A DNA stretch of 64,000 nt from Pohlia nutans (GCA_022496805.1 CM040092.1:15952113-16016112); one strand, 5' to 3'; positions 11,189 through 23,815 are shown, counted from the stretch's first letter. The notes: generated by a model from the sequence alone, not told the origin. Program-made: numbers and translations.

Positions 11189-11356
11189 CACTACAAGGTG
11201 AAGGCGTCGCTTTTCACTCTGTAGGTGAGTCAAACGGCGTCACTTCGCACTCACTGAGTAGGCACTCAAGTAGGCACTCAAGACTTGGGGAATGCGATTC
11301 ATCACGTAGGACAGGAACTCTGACACTGTTCTGAGTGAGAAGCGACGCCTTTGCTA
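11189..11356. mobile_element. Short TIR element, family K (copy K1)
   Basis: Ends are CACTACAAGGTGAAGGCGTC and GACGCCTTTGCTA. Just inside lie GCTTTTCACTC and GAGTGAGAAGC. The interior has CACTCACTGAGTAGG repeats. It shares its ends with the larger element at 35092-36263. Confidence 0.6.
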
Positions 11357-12133
11357 CATGGACATGTAAAATGAGAAAGTGAGGTCGACCTGGATGGGAT
11401 GCAACGAGACTCAGGACTTGCTCATCAGACGTCCAGATGAGCAATGAATGAGGATGAGAATGAGAATGGGAAGGTAGCTACCGTAACAGATCGAAATGAC
11501 AGCAGAGATGGCCACTCCCAACTCCCGAGAGCAGTGAGATTTGCAGAGGCTGGCCGGCATAAGTCCACCCCTCCGCTTCCCGTCACGCCTACTTATTCAA
11601 ATACTGGAGTACTGCCTGCCTGCCATTGGGATGCCTAGTTTTCTCATCCTGCCTGCCTGCCTTCCAATCCTCCAGACTTCCAGACTTCAAGGCAATTCTT
11701 TAATCGGCTTTTAATCGACTTCAAGGCAATGCTTCACCCAAGGCAAGTGCGGCAGAGAATCTGCCTTCGTCAAATAAGTTTTTGGCTGCTCCTGTAAAAT
11801 TTATTTTTTAACCTCACGCATGCAAGAAGCTGCTCCAACACATTTTGGGTACCGCAAGAAATTTGCACTCCACCAACGCACATGCATTGGCCAAAAGTAG
11901 GAAGAGACAAGGCTTTGATACTGCAAGAAATTGTATATTATTTTCAAAATTTACCTTGCAGCATTCTTGAAGCTTCTTGGTGTGAATGGACCATTTGACT
12001 TGGGTCTGTCGACATGTGTTGTCTCTATTAGGCCACTTCGGTTTTAGAAGTTATACGGATAGATGGTAAAAACAATTTGTAAAAGTAAATTTGAGGTAAA
12101 TAAAAAACCACAGACTACGTGACAGACCAGCCG
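11357..12133. other. Gene-free spacer
   Basis: Includes GCCTGCCTGCC runs near 11615 and 11650 and the start of an AT-rich stretch. I see no supported gene or element here. Confidence 0.4.
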
Positions 12134-13375
12134 CTTGTTGATTTTGTTCACTTGTGGGAATTATAGAAAACTTCAGCCGTCCGATCAGAATATCAGATAG
12201 TTCGATACTCATCCAAATGACTGACTCCCCATTTTTCAAGATTTTTGAGGATCTATCCTAGAATACTTAGCTGATGTAAGCTCCTTAGTTCCTTTAGGAC
12301 TGCTCGGGCCGGTAGAGATCCCAACACTCCATTTGCATCCTACGGCTCCACCTCTTGCTTGGAAGTAACAATGCAATAGAGGAAATCTGACGCCTCTAGA
12401 AGACTAATTCAAAAAATTAGTAAAATATTTAAAATATTTAAAAATTTGGACAATTTTTTTAAAATCTGACGTGGATATGATGTAGTCGCCTCTCGTCCAC
12501 GTCAGATTGGATATTAATTTCTTAATATATTTTTTAAATTAAAAATACTTTATTAATATTTCTTTACATTTTTAAAATATATTTTATACCTTCTTAAAAA
12601 TTAAAAATAATAATAATAAAAAAATTACATTATGGCACAAGTTTCAAAAGAGCCCTTTGGAACTTCTGATCTCTTCTACTGTAACTTCACTCACAACCCT
12701 ATCTCAACGAAGAGTTGGAGACCCCGTTCACAGGAAGCTGATTATTTCATAAGGTTCTTTAGCCCTTGCAAAGATTCACTCTTTTGCTCTCACTACATGA
12801 AAGATAAAAAATTCAAAACATGTGATTCTTGAGTCAGAGTTGCTGTGGACTTCCAACTTTCCACTACTTAGACCATTGTCGTTGAAATTGGATGAAAACA
12901 TAACACTCAATTAAAATTGTAGACAAAAAATAAAATAAAACGTTTAGCCGGCGGATTTTTTTTAATGTTGTCTATTAATAGCCAAATTATTAATAATTAC
13001 TTTTGAAAGTGCCGACCTCCACTGTTTTAACTTTTAGTAATTATTCGACATGAAAGTGCCGACCCTGCCTTCCACGTATGGTATTATTTTTTAGGTAAAG
13101 AATTATGTGGCATGTCCAATGTTCTAAATTCTGCTACATGGATTTTTGTGCAACAATTTTTATTCCTAGGTACAACTTACAGGGGTTAAAGAACCTTATG
13201 TTATTTGGTTGTAAAGTGGGGCTCTGTACGACAAGCCAAACAAAAGAATCTGGAGCAGTGCGGTCTGCTTCACATGAAGGGTGAAGGTAGCTTTGCGGTC
13301 TCATAAGCATGAATCCTTGTAGCTTATTCATTTGGTTGAATCTACGAAATCAAGGAGGCCCTCACAGGGCTTTTT
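12134..13375. repeat. Dispersed repeat R, copy 1 (retroelement-like)
   Basis: Segments match 22493-23815 and part of 31500-31725: GTTGATTTTGTTCACTTGTG at the left, GATCCCAACACTCCATTTGC near 12320, ACATGTGATTCTTG near 12815, GCAACAATTTTTATTCCTAG near 13152, and GGTTGTAAAGTGGGGC with GACAAGCCAAA near 13210. Two AT-rich stretches (12370-12620 and 12870-13080) interrupt this copy relative to the others. There is no coding capacity. It is probably a non-autonomous or LTR-derived retroelement, but no TG...CA boundary was proven. Confidence 0.5.
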
Positions 13376-13406
13376 TGTTTGAGAAAAACCCAAGAAATGC
13401 TCTTAA

Positions 13407-14214
13407 CCCCTAAAGGTCCCTAGCTTTTTTGGGCTTAAAATCATCATCGCTTTTGATGTGTTATAGGTCTAAATGTAAGTGAGGTATAGAAATCTCAACC
13501 GTACAATCTTGTAACATACATGTTGTAGATCATGTGGATCAATTTTGGGGTCATTTGGCCATATAGATTGCAAGATCATAGTGTTTTAGTGCTAAAAAAG
13601 GATGCTGAAATTTTCCTAGCAACACAGTTAGAGGTGAAATTCGTTTTCAAAATTACTCAAATGAAAAAACGTTGAACTATAAAGTTGTTCAAAATCATCA
13701 TATAAACACATATGTACCAAAAAAGCCTCATGAAAAAATTTAATGTGCCCTAAAATGGCCTTGCAATGTCAAAAAGTAGCCCGAAAAGTGACCCATTTGA
13801 ACCAAAAAGCAAAAAGTGTCCAAACTAGACCCGTGCACTAAAATGACTCCCAAACATTCATAACAACATGGATTGACCTGAAAATTTTACCATGATAACT
13901 AGACTTCAAGGGGAATTCAGCCCAACAAGTTTTATTGAAAACGGACTTGGGATGAAGGAGATACAAGCCCCCGAAGTTGCTGCCATCAAAATTCACAGAA
14001 CTGTCCAAAAAAAAGATACCTACTTTCAAATGATCACCAAAAATTCAATTCATCTTGGATTGATCTGAAATTTTTACCACACATTCCATACATCATGCGG
14101 GGAGTTTTTTCAAAATTTCAGAAAAATCGGACACGTTTTGCAAAAGTTACAGCACTTTGAAGGTGACTGTATCCCCAAAAACGTCCAAAATATGGACGCC
14201 GGGACGCTTAGGGG
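13407..14214. mobile_element. piggyBac-like MITE, family E (808 bp)
   Basis: TTAA at 13403-13406 and 14215-14218. Left end CCCCTAAAGGTCCC, right end GGGACGCTTAGGGG. The interior is non-coding. The last 12 bases (GACGCTTAGGGG) are identical to the right end of family B although the interiors are unrelated. Single copy in the window. Confidence 0.72.
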
Positions 14215-14727
14215 TTAAGAGCACTTTCTGATATCTTACTTTGTAGCATTGAAAAGAATTGCTAATGTTATCAGTTGAGGTAGTAAGTTACATATTTTTC
14301 TTCATTTTGGTGTGCACTATAATGTAAGTAAAAAAAAAGTTGCAAAAGAGTGAAAGCAAAGTTGTGAATTTGCTACTCAAAAATGAGGAAAAACCCTTGT
14401 CCTTGGCGTTGTCTTACTATGTGTTAGAATGTGGCTACTGGCCTGTATGCACATCAAGAACTGGGTATGAATGTATGGACATGGTTGCTGCTACAGTGTT
14501 TGAGTATGTCAGAAGGACTTTGTGTGGGGCCTCACAAAACTAGGCATGCACTGCCAAAAACGGCCCCCCTACCCCCAAAAGCTTGATCATAACATTCAGG
14601 AGCCTCGGTGACTACTGCCCTCCCCCAACAGAATGAGGTAGAATATCCCATATCATTTCATCCTCCCAATGAAATGATGTGGGATATTCCACATCACATC
14701 AGTAGCTATGGGGACAGGTGGCATTAA

Positions 14728-15290
14728 CTCCTAAACGTCAGAGCGTCCAGAAAGTGGACGACTAACAGATTCAAACCCTTCTCACGTTCTCATTAATTCT
14801 TGGATTAAAGTCATCCAATTTTTTGGAGATTCTTCCCCAAGTTGTCGTCCTATCTAATGGTTGGATTTAGTCATACTTGATTATATATTTTTCTAAAATT
14901 ACAAATGTAGAAGTATGTCAAGTTGTTCACCAAGCCAAAATTGCATTTACTGTAGTTCCAAAGTGACCTTGCAAAAATGAGGTCATAGATTTAAGAAACA
15001 CAAAAATTTCAAAGAATCACCACGTTTAAGAGTATCTCATTTCAAATTCATTCCAACAAATTTTAGTCAAGAAATGTTAAAATTTTGTTTGTAATCGAAT
15101 TTAGAAGGAATTTTTAATTTTAACTTTCAAATTTGATAATTAAATATTGGTGATAGTATTAGTGAATCAAACCGTACGGATGGAATCTAAAATTCAAAAT
15201 CTAGAACTTTCGTTTGTATATCAATTCGAAAATATTCTTCTAAATAATAGTTTATGATGTTTTTTTGGTGACAGGGACACTCTGGTACGT
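14728..15290. mobile_element. piggyBac-like MITE, family C (copy C1)
   Basis: TTAA at 14724-14727 on the left, then CTCCTAAACGTCAGAGCGTC. The right side ends GGTACGT at a TTAA (15291-15294) shared with the next copy. The terminal TTTAGGGG seen in copy C3 is missing. Very similar to C2 throughout. Confidence 0.7.
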
Positions 15291-15294
15291 TTAA

Positions 15295-15864
15295 CCCCTA
15301 AACGTCAGAGCGTCCAGAAAGTGGACGACTAACAGATTCAAACCCTTCTCATATTCTCATCAATGCTTGAATGAAAGTCATCCATTTTTTTGGAGATTCT
15401 TCACCAAGTTGTTGTCCTATCTAACGGTTGGATTTAGTCATACTTGATTACATATTTTTCTAAAATTACAAATGTAGAAGTATGTCAAGTCGTTGACCAA
15501 GCCAAAATTGCATTGGCTGTAGTTCCAAAGTGGCCTTGCAAAAATGAGGTCATAGATTTAAGAAACACAAAAATTTCAAAGAATCACCACGTTTAAGAGT
15601 ATCTCATTTCAAATTCATTCCAACAAATTTTAGTCAAGAAATATTAAAATTTTGTTTGTAATCGAATTTAGAAGGAATTTTTAATTTTAACTTTCAAATT
15701 TGATAATTAAATATTGGTGATAGTATTAGTGAATCAAACCATACGGATGGAATCTAAAATTCAAAATCTAGAACTTTCATTTGTATATCAATTCAAAAAT
15801 ATTCTTCTAAATAGTAGTTTATGATGCTTTTTCGGTAACAAGGACACTCTGGTACGTTTAAAGG
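15295..15864. mobile_element. piggyBac-like MITE, family C (copy C2)
   Basis: Starts CCCCTAAACGTCAGAGCGTC after the shared TTAA at 15291-15294 and ends GGTACGTTTAAAGG at TTAA 15865-15868, which also begins the family D element. C1 and C2 are in direct orientation. Confidence 0.72.
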
Positions 15865-15868
15865 TTAA

Positions 15869-16093
15869 CCCTTAAAGGGCTGATGGGGATAGTAGATACA
15901 TTGACGTATATTTGATATTTGCTGTAAATAGAAAGTTCCAAATAAAGACCCCAATAGCTCATTAAAATCATGTCGATGTGAATTTCAACTTTGCTTTTGA
16001 TCTTAAACCCATAGGAGGTATGGAACTATGCCAAATACAGTGGAATATTGGTGTATAATACTGGTCGGAAAGGGCTCTCTGAACCTTTAAGGG
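15869..16093. mobile_element. piggyBac-like MITE, family D
   Basis: CCCTTAAAGGGC at the left after TTAA 15865-15868, CCTTTAAGGG at the right before TTAA 16094-16097. Length 225 bp, non-coding, single copy in the window. It shares its left TTAA with C2. Confidence 0.7.
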
Positions 16094-16097
16094 TTAA

Positions 16098-17000
16098 GCA
16101 AGAGCAATCAACCGCAATAAGCGGTTGGCCCGTCGTGTAATGTCTGGTTTAGTATTTTCCACAGATTTACTTTTACAACTCGATTTTACTGTCCAGCTGT
16201 ATAACTCCTGAAACCGAGCTGGTTTCGTCAACTATTTTTACTGTCCCCTTGTGGGCCGGCAGAGTGAACAAGTCAACAAATGTGGGCAGACCCAAGTCTG
16301 AGAAGCCAAATAAAGAATTGCCGTGGAAGCTTGAAAGTCTGGAAGGATTGGAGGAGAGCATCTAAAACGGAGTGTGTTTTAGGGCCTGTGACTTCTATCA
16401 TATTATGCCAGCCGCCAAAATGCTGACAGAATAATCACAGAATAATCACAGAATATCACAGAATAATCACAGAATAACCACAGAATAATCACAGAATAAA
16501 TGTCCAGGAACAGATGGATCGATTTCTCTCGGCATCATAACATTCAGTAACCTTCCAACGGAGGTTGCCTTTCCAACGTTAGTTGCCTATCTAACGGAGG
16601 TTGCCTTTTCAACCGAGGTTGCCATTCCAACGGAGGTTGTCTTTTAGTTTCATCCACCTATATATATGGAGTGATCAGTGATTTGTAATTGAATGGACTA
16701 TTGAATCAAATAAACGATTACAAAATATTGTTGAACTGTGATTGAGTGCGTGCTTTTGATTACTATTCACCATGAACACTGAATTAAGAATTTTTGCACT
16801 TTGGGGGTATGACAATGCACTTGTCGCCCGTCGAACAAAAACGAACCTTTTTTGAAATTGCAGGGGGTATAATTTTGGTACTCGTGGGTTTTAGGGTTAG
16901 GAATTGAAAAACTGTTAAAGTGGGAATTTTGGAGGTTTCAACTTACTTCAATCATGCAAATTTGGTCACACATGCATTAAATGTTACTCTGGTACTTCAT
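16098..17000. repeat. Tandem repeats within an LTR-like stretch
   Basis: Two short arrays stand side by side. From 16429 to 16500 an ATCACAGAATA unit is repeated about seven times. From 16551 to 16646 a unit of about 20 bp built on GGAGGTTGCCTTTCCAACG recurs about five times. Then follow TATATATATGG (16662) and AATAAACGATTAC (16709), spaced as in a promoter and poly(A) signal of an LTR. I could not fix TG/CA boundaries. Confidence 0.5.
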
Positions 17001-18985
17001 TTACTAGAAAACAATGTCTTAAGGGACAAACTTCTTCCTCGCAACCCATTTACCTTGTCCAAACTCCAACACCTTCCCTACATAGAACAATAATTTTAAT
17101 ATATCTGGCACTGACATAGTAGTCCCAAAATTCATGGAATAGAAATGGTATTCCCCCATTACTCAGAAAAAACAGATCCAAATGAAGATAATGTTTGGGT
17201 CGAATTTTCAAACGCATGCTCCTCTTGTACTCTACATTGCAGTACACTTTGGTATTATACTATGTACATTCTAATACTATAATTATTTCCTTGTTGATAA
17301 ATAAAAAAACTAAAAAGATAGGATACCAAAATAAATTAGAGAATAAACAAATATTTCAAGAAAAGGAAGAAAAAAGTTTAGAAGAGAAGAGAGAAATTTA
17401 TATTTAAATTATTTATTTAGTAAAAAATGAAATTTCGAAAATACCTAGCAAACACAAATTATTTTATTGAAAAAAAAAACCACGAAAATAAATATGGGAA
17501 AAAGAAAAAGTAAATGAAAAAGAAAACACTCCAAAAAAAGGAGACAAAACAAATTAAACACTAATTTTTTTTATAACTAATAGAACAAAAGAAAACAAAA
17601 ACAAAAATAAATTCTAATTTTTTAAACTTAAAAAATAATTATTAACAATAAATAATAATAAAAAATAAAAAACCAACAGTCAGCCAATAAAATAAAAATA
17701 ACCTTGCCTCGGCTTGCCACGGCCTTGGCTGGCCCTTGTCAACCTCGCGGAACTCCGCGGGGTTGAATGGCGCGTTCTTTGGGAGGGTGCGCCAAAGTAC
17801 GAAATGGCTTTTTTAAAAGCTCATTCTAAGTCTTCGTAGTATTTAAAGCCCACCCATCTCATATTCAACTCATTTCACATTTTACCTCTAAAAAATAATG
17901 CTCTCATTACCTTTCTTTTTGTGCAAATGACACTAGTTAGGGTTGTAAAGCTCAATATATAGACATTCAAGGATGTATAGGTGATATTCCTTGCACCAAA
18001 AAAGGTTTAAAATGCATATTTATGATGATTTTTACCTTGTGTTCTTTAATTCTTTGCACGCATGTTTGATTGGAGCAAACATCGTGACGAATAACAAGTC
18101 GAGGTAAACATTATTTTTAGAAATCCGTTTATTTTCGAAAACGTGTCATACAAATGTTGTTTATACCTCGAATCATTTGATCTTACTTTTAATTAGACGT
18201 AGTTATTTACAATCACATTTGAGCATCTAATATGGATTGAACAATTACGCATCAACTGTTAAATTTAGCATATTTAGTCCTAGGAACGCAAATTTTTCAA
18301 AAAAAAATTCTAATTCAAAAGAAAAACTCTACGTTAGGGCCCCTAGAGGTTAGGGGCAACGAATTTTATGTGGGAGAAAGCATGGTAAACTGGACCATTG
18401 AATTACATCATGAAGATTCAATAATACAAGGTTAAAAAATGCATATTAAATTTAAATTATTTTACAAGAATGTAGTAGATATGTTGTTCTAAAAAGTCAT
18501 ACAAAAAATATTGAAAAATAAATCTTTAATGAATTTATATATGTTTATACAATTTGATTTTTTTTTTAAAAGAAGGAAGTCTACAATCACATAAGTTTGA
18601 AAACAATAGAGTACAAGAGCATTAAATCGTTTTTTTTCAATTTTTTTTTTGTCTACCTTCAACATCATTACAAGCTTCAAAAATATTAAAATAATAATTA
18701 AGTTGAAATACTTCAGGTCATGAAATTTACGTTTAAAACCACTTTTATACAATTTTTTCAAGCACTACTTTTAGTAAATTCTTTAGTAGATTTTCTTTTG
18801 AAACTTTGGATTTAAGTATATATAACAACAATAGAGGGCACCATGAAAAAAATAAAATTAAAAGACAATTTTGTATTTTTTTAATAGCCTTTGACCAAAA
18901 CATTCGCATTTGAGTATAGCGGCGGATCTTTTTGGTCAAAAATACTATGCCTTCACCCATGTTGGATGTCAATAATTTCTCTTTA
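17001..18985. other. AT-rich gene-free region
   Basis: Strongly A-rich on the plus strand from 17280 to 17700, with one GC island at 17704-17800 of unknown nature. A single diverged relative of the downstream satellite monomer lies about 18240-18385 (GTTAGGGCCCCTAGAGGTTA). No gene is supported. Confidence 0.45.
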
Positions 18986-19800
18986 AAGTTGCTAAATATA
19001 GCATAATATACCGTGTATGATGAAATTTGATGGAAATTTCCGCAATTCTAAAAGAAAAACAACACGTTAGAGCCTCCTGAGGTTAAGGGCATCCAAATTT
19101 CATGTTGGGTTCCGAGATTTATAGTCAAAAGTTGCTAAATTTAGCAACATTTTGTCATACATGCCCAAATTTGATGTAGATTTCCACAATTCGAAAGACA
19201 AACACCACGTTAGGACCCCCAAAGGTTAGGAGTACCCAAATTTGATGTTGGGTTTTAAGATTTATAGACAAAAGCTACTAAATATAGTAGATTTTGCTAT
19301 ACAAGTTCAAATTTGATGTAGATTTTTGCATTTTGAAAGAGAGACATCATGTTAGGGCCCTTAGAGATTAGGGGCACCCAAATTTGATGTTGGGTTCCGA
19401 GATTTGTAGACAAAAGCTGCTAATTTTAGCATAATTTATCATACATGCTCAGATTCGATGTAAATTTCCACAATTCGAATGACAAACACCATATTAGGGC
19501 CCTTAGAGGGTAAGGGCATCCAAATTTCATGTTGGGTTCCGAAAGTTATAATATAAATCTGCTAAATTTAGCAAATTTTGCCATATATGCTCAAATTCGA
19601 TGTAAATTTCCACAATTCGAATGACAAACACTATGTTAGGGTCCCGAGAGGTTAGGGGCACCCAAATTTGATGTTGAGTTCCGAGATTTATAATTTAAAA
19701 CAACTAAATTTAGTATATTTTGCAATGCACACATAAATTTGCTACAGATTTATGTGATTTGAAAGCAATACAAAACATTACAGTCTATAGGGATTACTCG
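18986..19800. repeat. Satellite-like tandem array, monomer 141-144 bp
   Basis: Monomer boundaries set at the AATTCGAAAGACAAAC-like anchor fall at 19044, 19188, 19331, 19472, 19614 and 19757, giving unit lengths of 144, 143, 141, 142 and 143. Each unit contains CACGTTAGGGCCC, GGGCACCCAAATTTGATG, TTGGGTTCCGAGATTTATAG and the palindrome GCTAAATTTAGC. About 5.5 units are present, diverged by substitutions rather than length. Confidence 0.85.
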
Positions 19801-20578
19801 CTTTGAAATTTCATCTCCAGTTTTTTGAATTATAAAAGTGATTTGATAAACGTAGTTGTTTAGTTAAAAAAGTCCGAATTTGACTAAGATCATTGTATGA
19901 CGTTTGGAGTTGATGAAGTATACCATGACTTCGAGGGAGTGAAGTATCGTCGTTTGGGAGAAGAAGATAACTACAGATATGAGCAAGTTGTAGTGGAGTA
20001 GTAGTATAGATCGAGAAAATATTCAAGGGCAAACTGTTTGATGTAGTAGGATAGTGCAAATACTATTTACTTTATGGTGTGTGCCTTCGTTTTTATATGA
20101 AACGAAGCATTTTGTTTTGATTTTCTATCAGATACTAATAAAACAATATTGCAAGTTATGTTTAATGGGTGATGGCCTAATATGGGTACCCCCTTCAAAA
20201 ATAATGTGATTTTCAAGAAATATTTTTTTGATAAAAAGAAACATTAAAAATTTACAAAAATTAGAGGGTGTCACTGTAGACATCATGTCCGCAACTATAT
20301 ACATGGTGTTAAAGACGGAATTCTTAGCACACATAAAATGAATTAAACATAAGTCACACTATGTGAGAAGCGTAAAAGTGGTACCCATATCATGCCATTC
20401 CCCTAATTTTCTTCTAAGTCATGGCAAATACGATATGAATGAATGAGTTGTTGCTATTTTAGCATTGTAAATATATGAAATTTCAGAGAAGTAAAATTTC
20501 AAAAAAGTAAAAATTTTGCACCGTCGTGGCCATTGGACAATGCACTTGGCCAAGTGCAAAAATTGCTAATTCGGTGTT
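19801..20578. other. Gene-free spacer
   Basis: AT-rich with no recognisable gene or element up to the TTAA of the family C element at 20579. Confidence 0.4.
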
Positions 20579-20582
20579 TTAA

Positions 20583-21163
20583 CCCCTAAACGTCACAGCG
20601 TCCAGAATCTAAACGACTAACAGATTCAAACCCTTCTCACGTTCTCATCAATTCTTGGATGAAAGTCATCCAATTTTTTGGAGATTCTTCTCCAAGTTGT
20701 CGTCCTATCTAATGGTTGGATTTAGTCATACTTGATTACATATTTTTCTAAAATTACAAATGTAGAAGTATGTCAAGTCGTTGACCAAGCCAAAATTGCA
20801 TTGACTATAGTTCAAAAGTGGCCTTGCAAAAATGAGGTCAAAGATTTAAGAAACACAAAAAATTCAAAAAATCATCATGTTTAAGAGTATCTCATTTCAA
20901 ATTCATTCCAACAAATTTTACTTAAAAAATATTAAAATTTTGTTTGTAATCAAATTTAGAAGGAATTTTTTAATTTTAACATTCAAATTTTATAATTAAA
21001 TATTGGTGACAGTATCAGTGAATCAAACCGTACGGATGGAATCTAAAACTCAAAATCTAGAACTTTCTTTTGTATATAAATTCCAAAATATTCTTCTAAA
21101 TAGTAGTTTATGATGATTTTTCTCAATTTGTCAATTCCAGGGACACCTTGGTACGTTTAGGGG
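20583..21163. mobile_element. piggyBac-like MITE, family C (copy C3, complete)
   Basis: TTAA at 20579-20582 and 21164-21167. Left end CCCCTAAACGTC, right end GGTACGTTTAGGGG. Complete reference copy for the family (581 bp). It shows what the tandem copies at 14.7-15.9 kb have lost at their junctions. Confidence 0.77.
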
Positions 21164-21489
21164 TTAAATAACATTCAGTAGTCTTCAATGGCTTTGTCTT
21201 GCTCTTGACGAGAATGTACAGCTTATTTTGCATTATCATCCAAGAACAATCAGTAGCTACCCATGGTTTCTCACAAATGGAGGTGTTGGAAAACTAGAAG
21301 GAAAGTAACCATGCATGGTCACATCCCCACATGTCCCTCTCTTTTAAAGATAGTAACTTTATAAATAACAATACTTTAACTTGATAATTTTATGGTGTAT
21401 GGCTAATCAATAGAAAACGGGAAACTGAATAAAAAGAATTCTTTGAACACTGCGCCACTTTTTTTGTCCCTCCATTGACAATGGTTTAA

Positions 21490-21791
21490 GGTAGAGACAC
21501 CCGTTCCCGACCAGTTAAGACATGCAGTATACTTGAGGTAGATGAATCGATATTTTGAGTTTTTCCTTCTTTTAGCAATAAGAAACTAAGAAGTTTTCAT
21601 ATTTAATTTAATTTTTTGATAACTATTTGAATAAGTACAAATTTTCAAAGTGGAAGCTATAGGTTCACCAAAATCCAATCATAGGCTCTAATGTATAAAT
21701 GAGGTACATCTTCCCTTTCAAAACCTAGAAATTAGGCATGAATGTAGGGTGGTTGGTTTTGTGTACATGTTCGGGAATGGGTGTCTCTACC
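21490..21791. mobile_element. TTAA-flanked MITE, family I (copy I1)
   Basis: TTAA at 21486-21489 and 21792-21795. Termini GGTAGAGACACCCGTTCCCG and CGGGAATGGGTGTCTCTACC form an inverted repeat. Interior text ATGAGGTACATCTTCCCTTT and GGGTGGTTGGTTTTG also occurs in the element at 60495-60801, whose ends differ. A one-sided fragment with TAAGGTAGAGACACC lies at 22866. Confidence 0.7.
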
Positions 21792-21868
21792 TTAATATGA
21801 CCTTCCTGCTTCCTTCTCCACCCTCCCTATTCTCCGAAAATTGAAAAATAAAGGGCAAGGACCCTTAA

Positions 21869-22398
21869 GCGTGCAAGGAGCGCCGTGGGGCCATGTTTGA
21901 TCATTTTCTAGTCAAATGTTGATTTCCACCTAGTTCTTGATTTCAAATGAAAATGGTCCCAACTAAGAAAGTGTGGGAGGTATTTTCTACTTTCTAGTTC
22001 AATTTAAGGTTTTTCAAAATTGCAAAAATTCCGATTTTTACAACACTTTAAAGCTCAAAGCCTTAAAATTCCAATATACCTTGCAGATACTGTTTTCCAA
22101 TCGATTTTTTTTTCATATAAGCTCAAAAAGTATGCCAGCTACACTTTGTTGTTCATCACTATTATTTTCATTCTTCCTAAAAAAATTCATACTATTTTAA
22201 TCATTTTTGTAATTACTATGGCTATTACAAGGAAAAAACTTATAAAATTTGTTTTCATTTAAATAATTATGATAATATCAATGTAAATTGGTTTAAGAAT
22301 AAATTATATGAGAAAAATACCCAAAAAAATGAATACATTTTAAAATGTGAGAAATTGATGAGGTTTGACTGGGTAAATGTAGTGTGGACGTTTATGGG
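21869..22398. mobile_element. TTAA-flanked element, family M (copy M1)
   Basis: Flanked by TTAA at 21865-21868 and 22399-22402. Left end GCGTGCAAGG, right end GTGGACGTTTATGGG. A second copy in opposite orientation spans about 61367-61868. Open frames of 75-80 codons within it are not conserved in the other copy. Confidence 0.6.
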
Positions 22399-22492
22399 TT
22401 AATGCACTACATGGATGAAAATCAAATGATGCACTACAAATCACATGATGAATGAAAAGGCAGAGTGGCTGAATGCCACCGAATGTTATGTG

Positions 22493-23815
22493 TTGATTTT
22501 GTTCACTTGTGGGAAGTATAGAAAACTTCAGCCGCAGCCTGATCAGATAGTTCGATACCCATCCAAATGACCGACTCCCCGTTTTTCAGGATTCAGTTTT
22601 TCAAGATTTTTCAGGATTCAGTTTTTCAAGGATTTTCAGGATTCAGTTTTTCAAGAATTTTCAGGATTCAGTTTTTCAAGATTTTTCAGGATGTACCTTA
22701 TAATAAGGTAATAGTAAGCTCCTTAGTTCCTTGACTTCCTGCAGGACTGCCTCGGGCCGGCAGAGATCCCAACGCTCCATTTTGCATCCTACGGCTCCAC
22801 ATCCTGCTCCGGAGTAACTTACAATGTAACTTCATGCACATCCCTATCTCAACACAAGAGTCAATGACCCTCGCCACTAAGGTAGAGACACCTAATCATG
22901 ACAATATAAGAGATGTGGTATCTTGGGAGTACAAAAGGAAGTAATTCTACAGAAATTTTTGAAGCAAGGGAATTTTCCTGGGAACTCCCTAGAGTTGCAA
23001 CTTCCAAGCGACCGAGGCTTAAGAACCGGGTGTGATACCCGCGCAAGGGAATCCAGGCTCCAAGGCCCAAGGTCCGGGTATTGGGGAGCCAAAAGTGCAT
23101 GAAGTAGCAGTGTCATATGGGAACCGAGCAGCCCTTGGAACCCGAGCACAATGTCAAAGCTGGGAGGAAGAGGATGTCAGGCATCCAGCAGAACACGATT
23201 TCCATGGAGCCCTTAGAGCATGCCCTTCAGCAGATGTTTTTGACACCAAGATTTGGTGTAGTCAGCTTCACTTGCTTCGAAGTTTGGCCCAACAACTACT
23301 CACTAACGCTAAAAAAGTAGTATTTAGAGCCAAAGTTTGAGGTTTCCTGTCATCTACAAAAGCTTCGGCGCAAACAAATTACTCACACCAAGCAAGCATC
23401 TTTGCTCAATCAACAATTAAATGACGAGCTTGAAGACTATTCACTGGCCCGTGCTTCAAGGTCATCAAGTTACTTTCATAAAATCTTTTTTTTATAAGTT
23501 GCCTTGGTGTTCGCACAAGGAGTGTTGTTGGGCTACTTCTTGTATAACATTCCTCTAAGTTAAAAATGGCCCTCAAATTATTGTTTGGTGGACACATTTG
23601 GTCTAGAACTACTGGGTTTGCTCTTAGTGGTGAGGGTTGGAGTCCCATGCCGTAAGGAAGCGGACTCTTTATTTGGTTGTAAAACGGGGCTTCATGTGAC
23701 AAGCCAAATAAAGAATCAGGAGCACTGCGTTCCACTTTACGTGAAGGATGAAGGGCAGCTTTACGGTCTACAAGCTTGAATCCTTGCAGCTCGTTGATTA
23801 AATCTATGAAATCAA
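22493..23815. repeat. Dispersed repeat R, copy 2, with a 25-bp tandem array
   Basis: Matches the copy at 12134-13375 at both ends (GTTGATTTTGTTCACTTGTG; GGTTGTAAAACGGGGC with GACAAGCCAAATAAAGAATC). Between 22591 and 22690 the unit TTTTTCAGGATTCAGTTTTTCAAGA is repeated about four times. The middle part (22860-23660) is absent from copy 1. It has a locally GC-richer stretch (23030-23220) with open frames but no recognisable protein. Confidence 0.5.

Larger units (their letters stand above)
21168..22492. mobile_element. Family L element with two nested elements (copy L1)
   Basis: Begins ATAACATTCAGTAGTCTTC and ends CCGAATGTTATG, so the termini are inverted repeats of ATAACATTCRGTRG. The body matches 62011-63020 in opposite orientation, including CAAGAACAATCAGTAGCTAC and ATGCACTACATGGATG. 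The elements at 21490-21791 and 21869-22398 sit inside and account for more than half its length. No coding capacity. Confidence 0.6.

Noticed and set aside
16429..16500. Short direct repeats resembling a CRISPR array
   Set aside because: Units of about 11 bp are contiguous without spacers, in a eukaryotic genome. They form a minisatellite.
18489..18972. Minus-strand frames rich in Lys, Ile and Phe
   Set aside because: The composition matches the AT-rich background, and no protein family is suggested.
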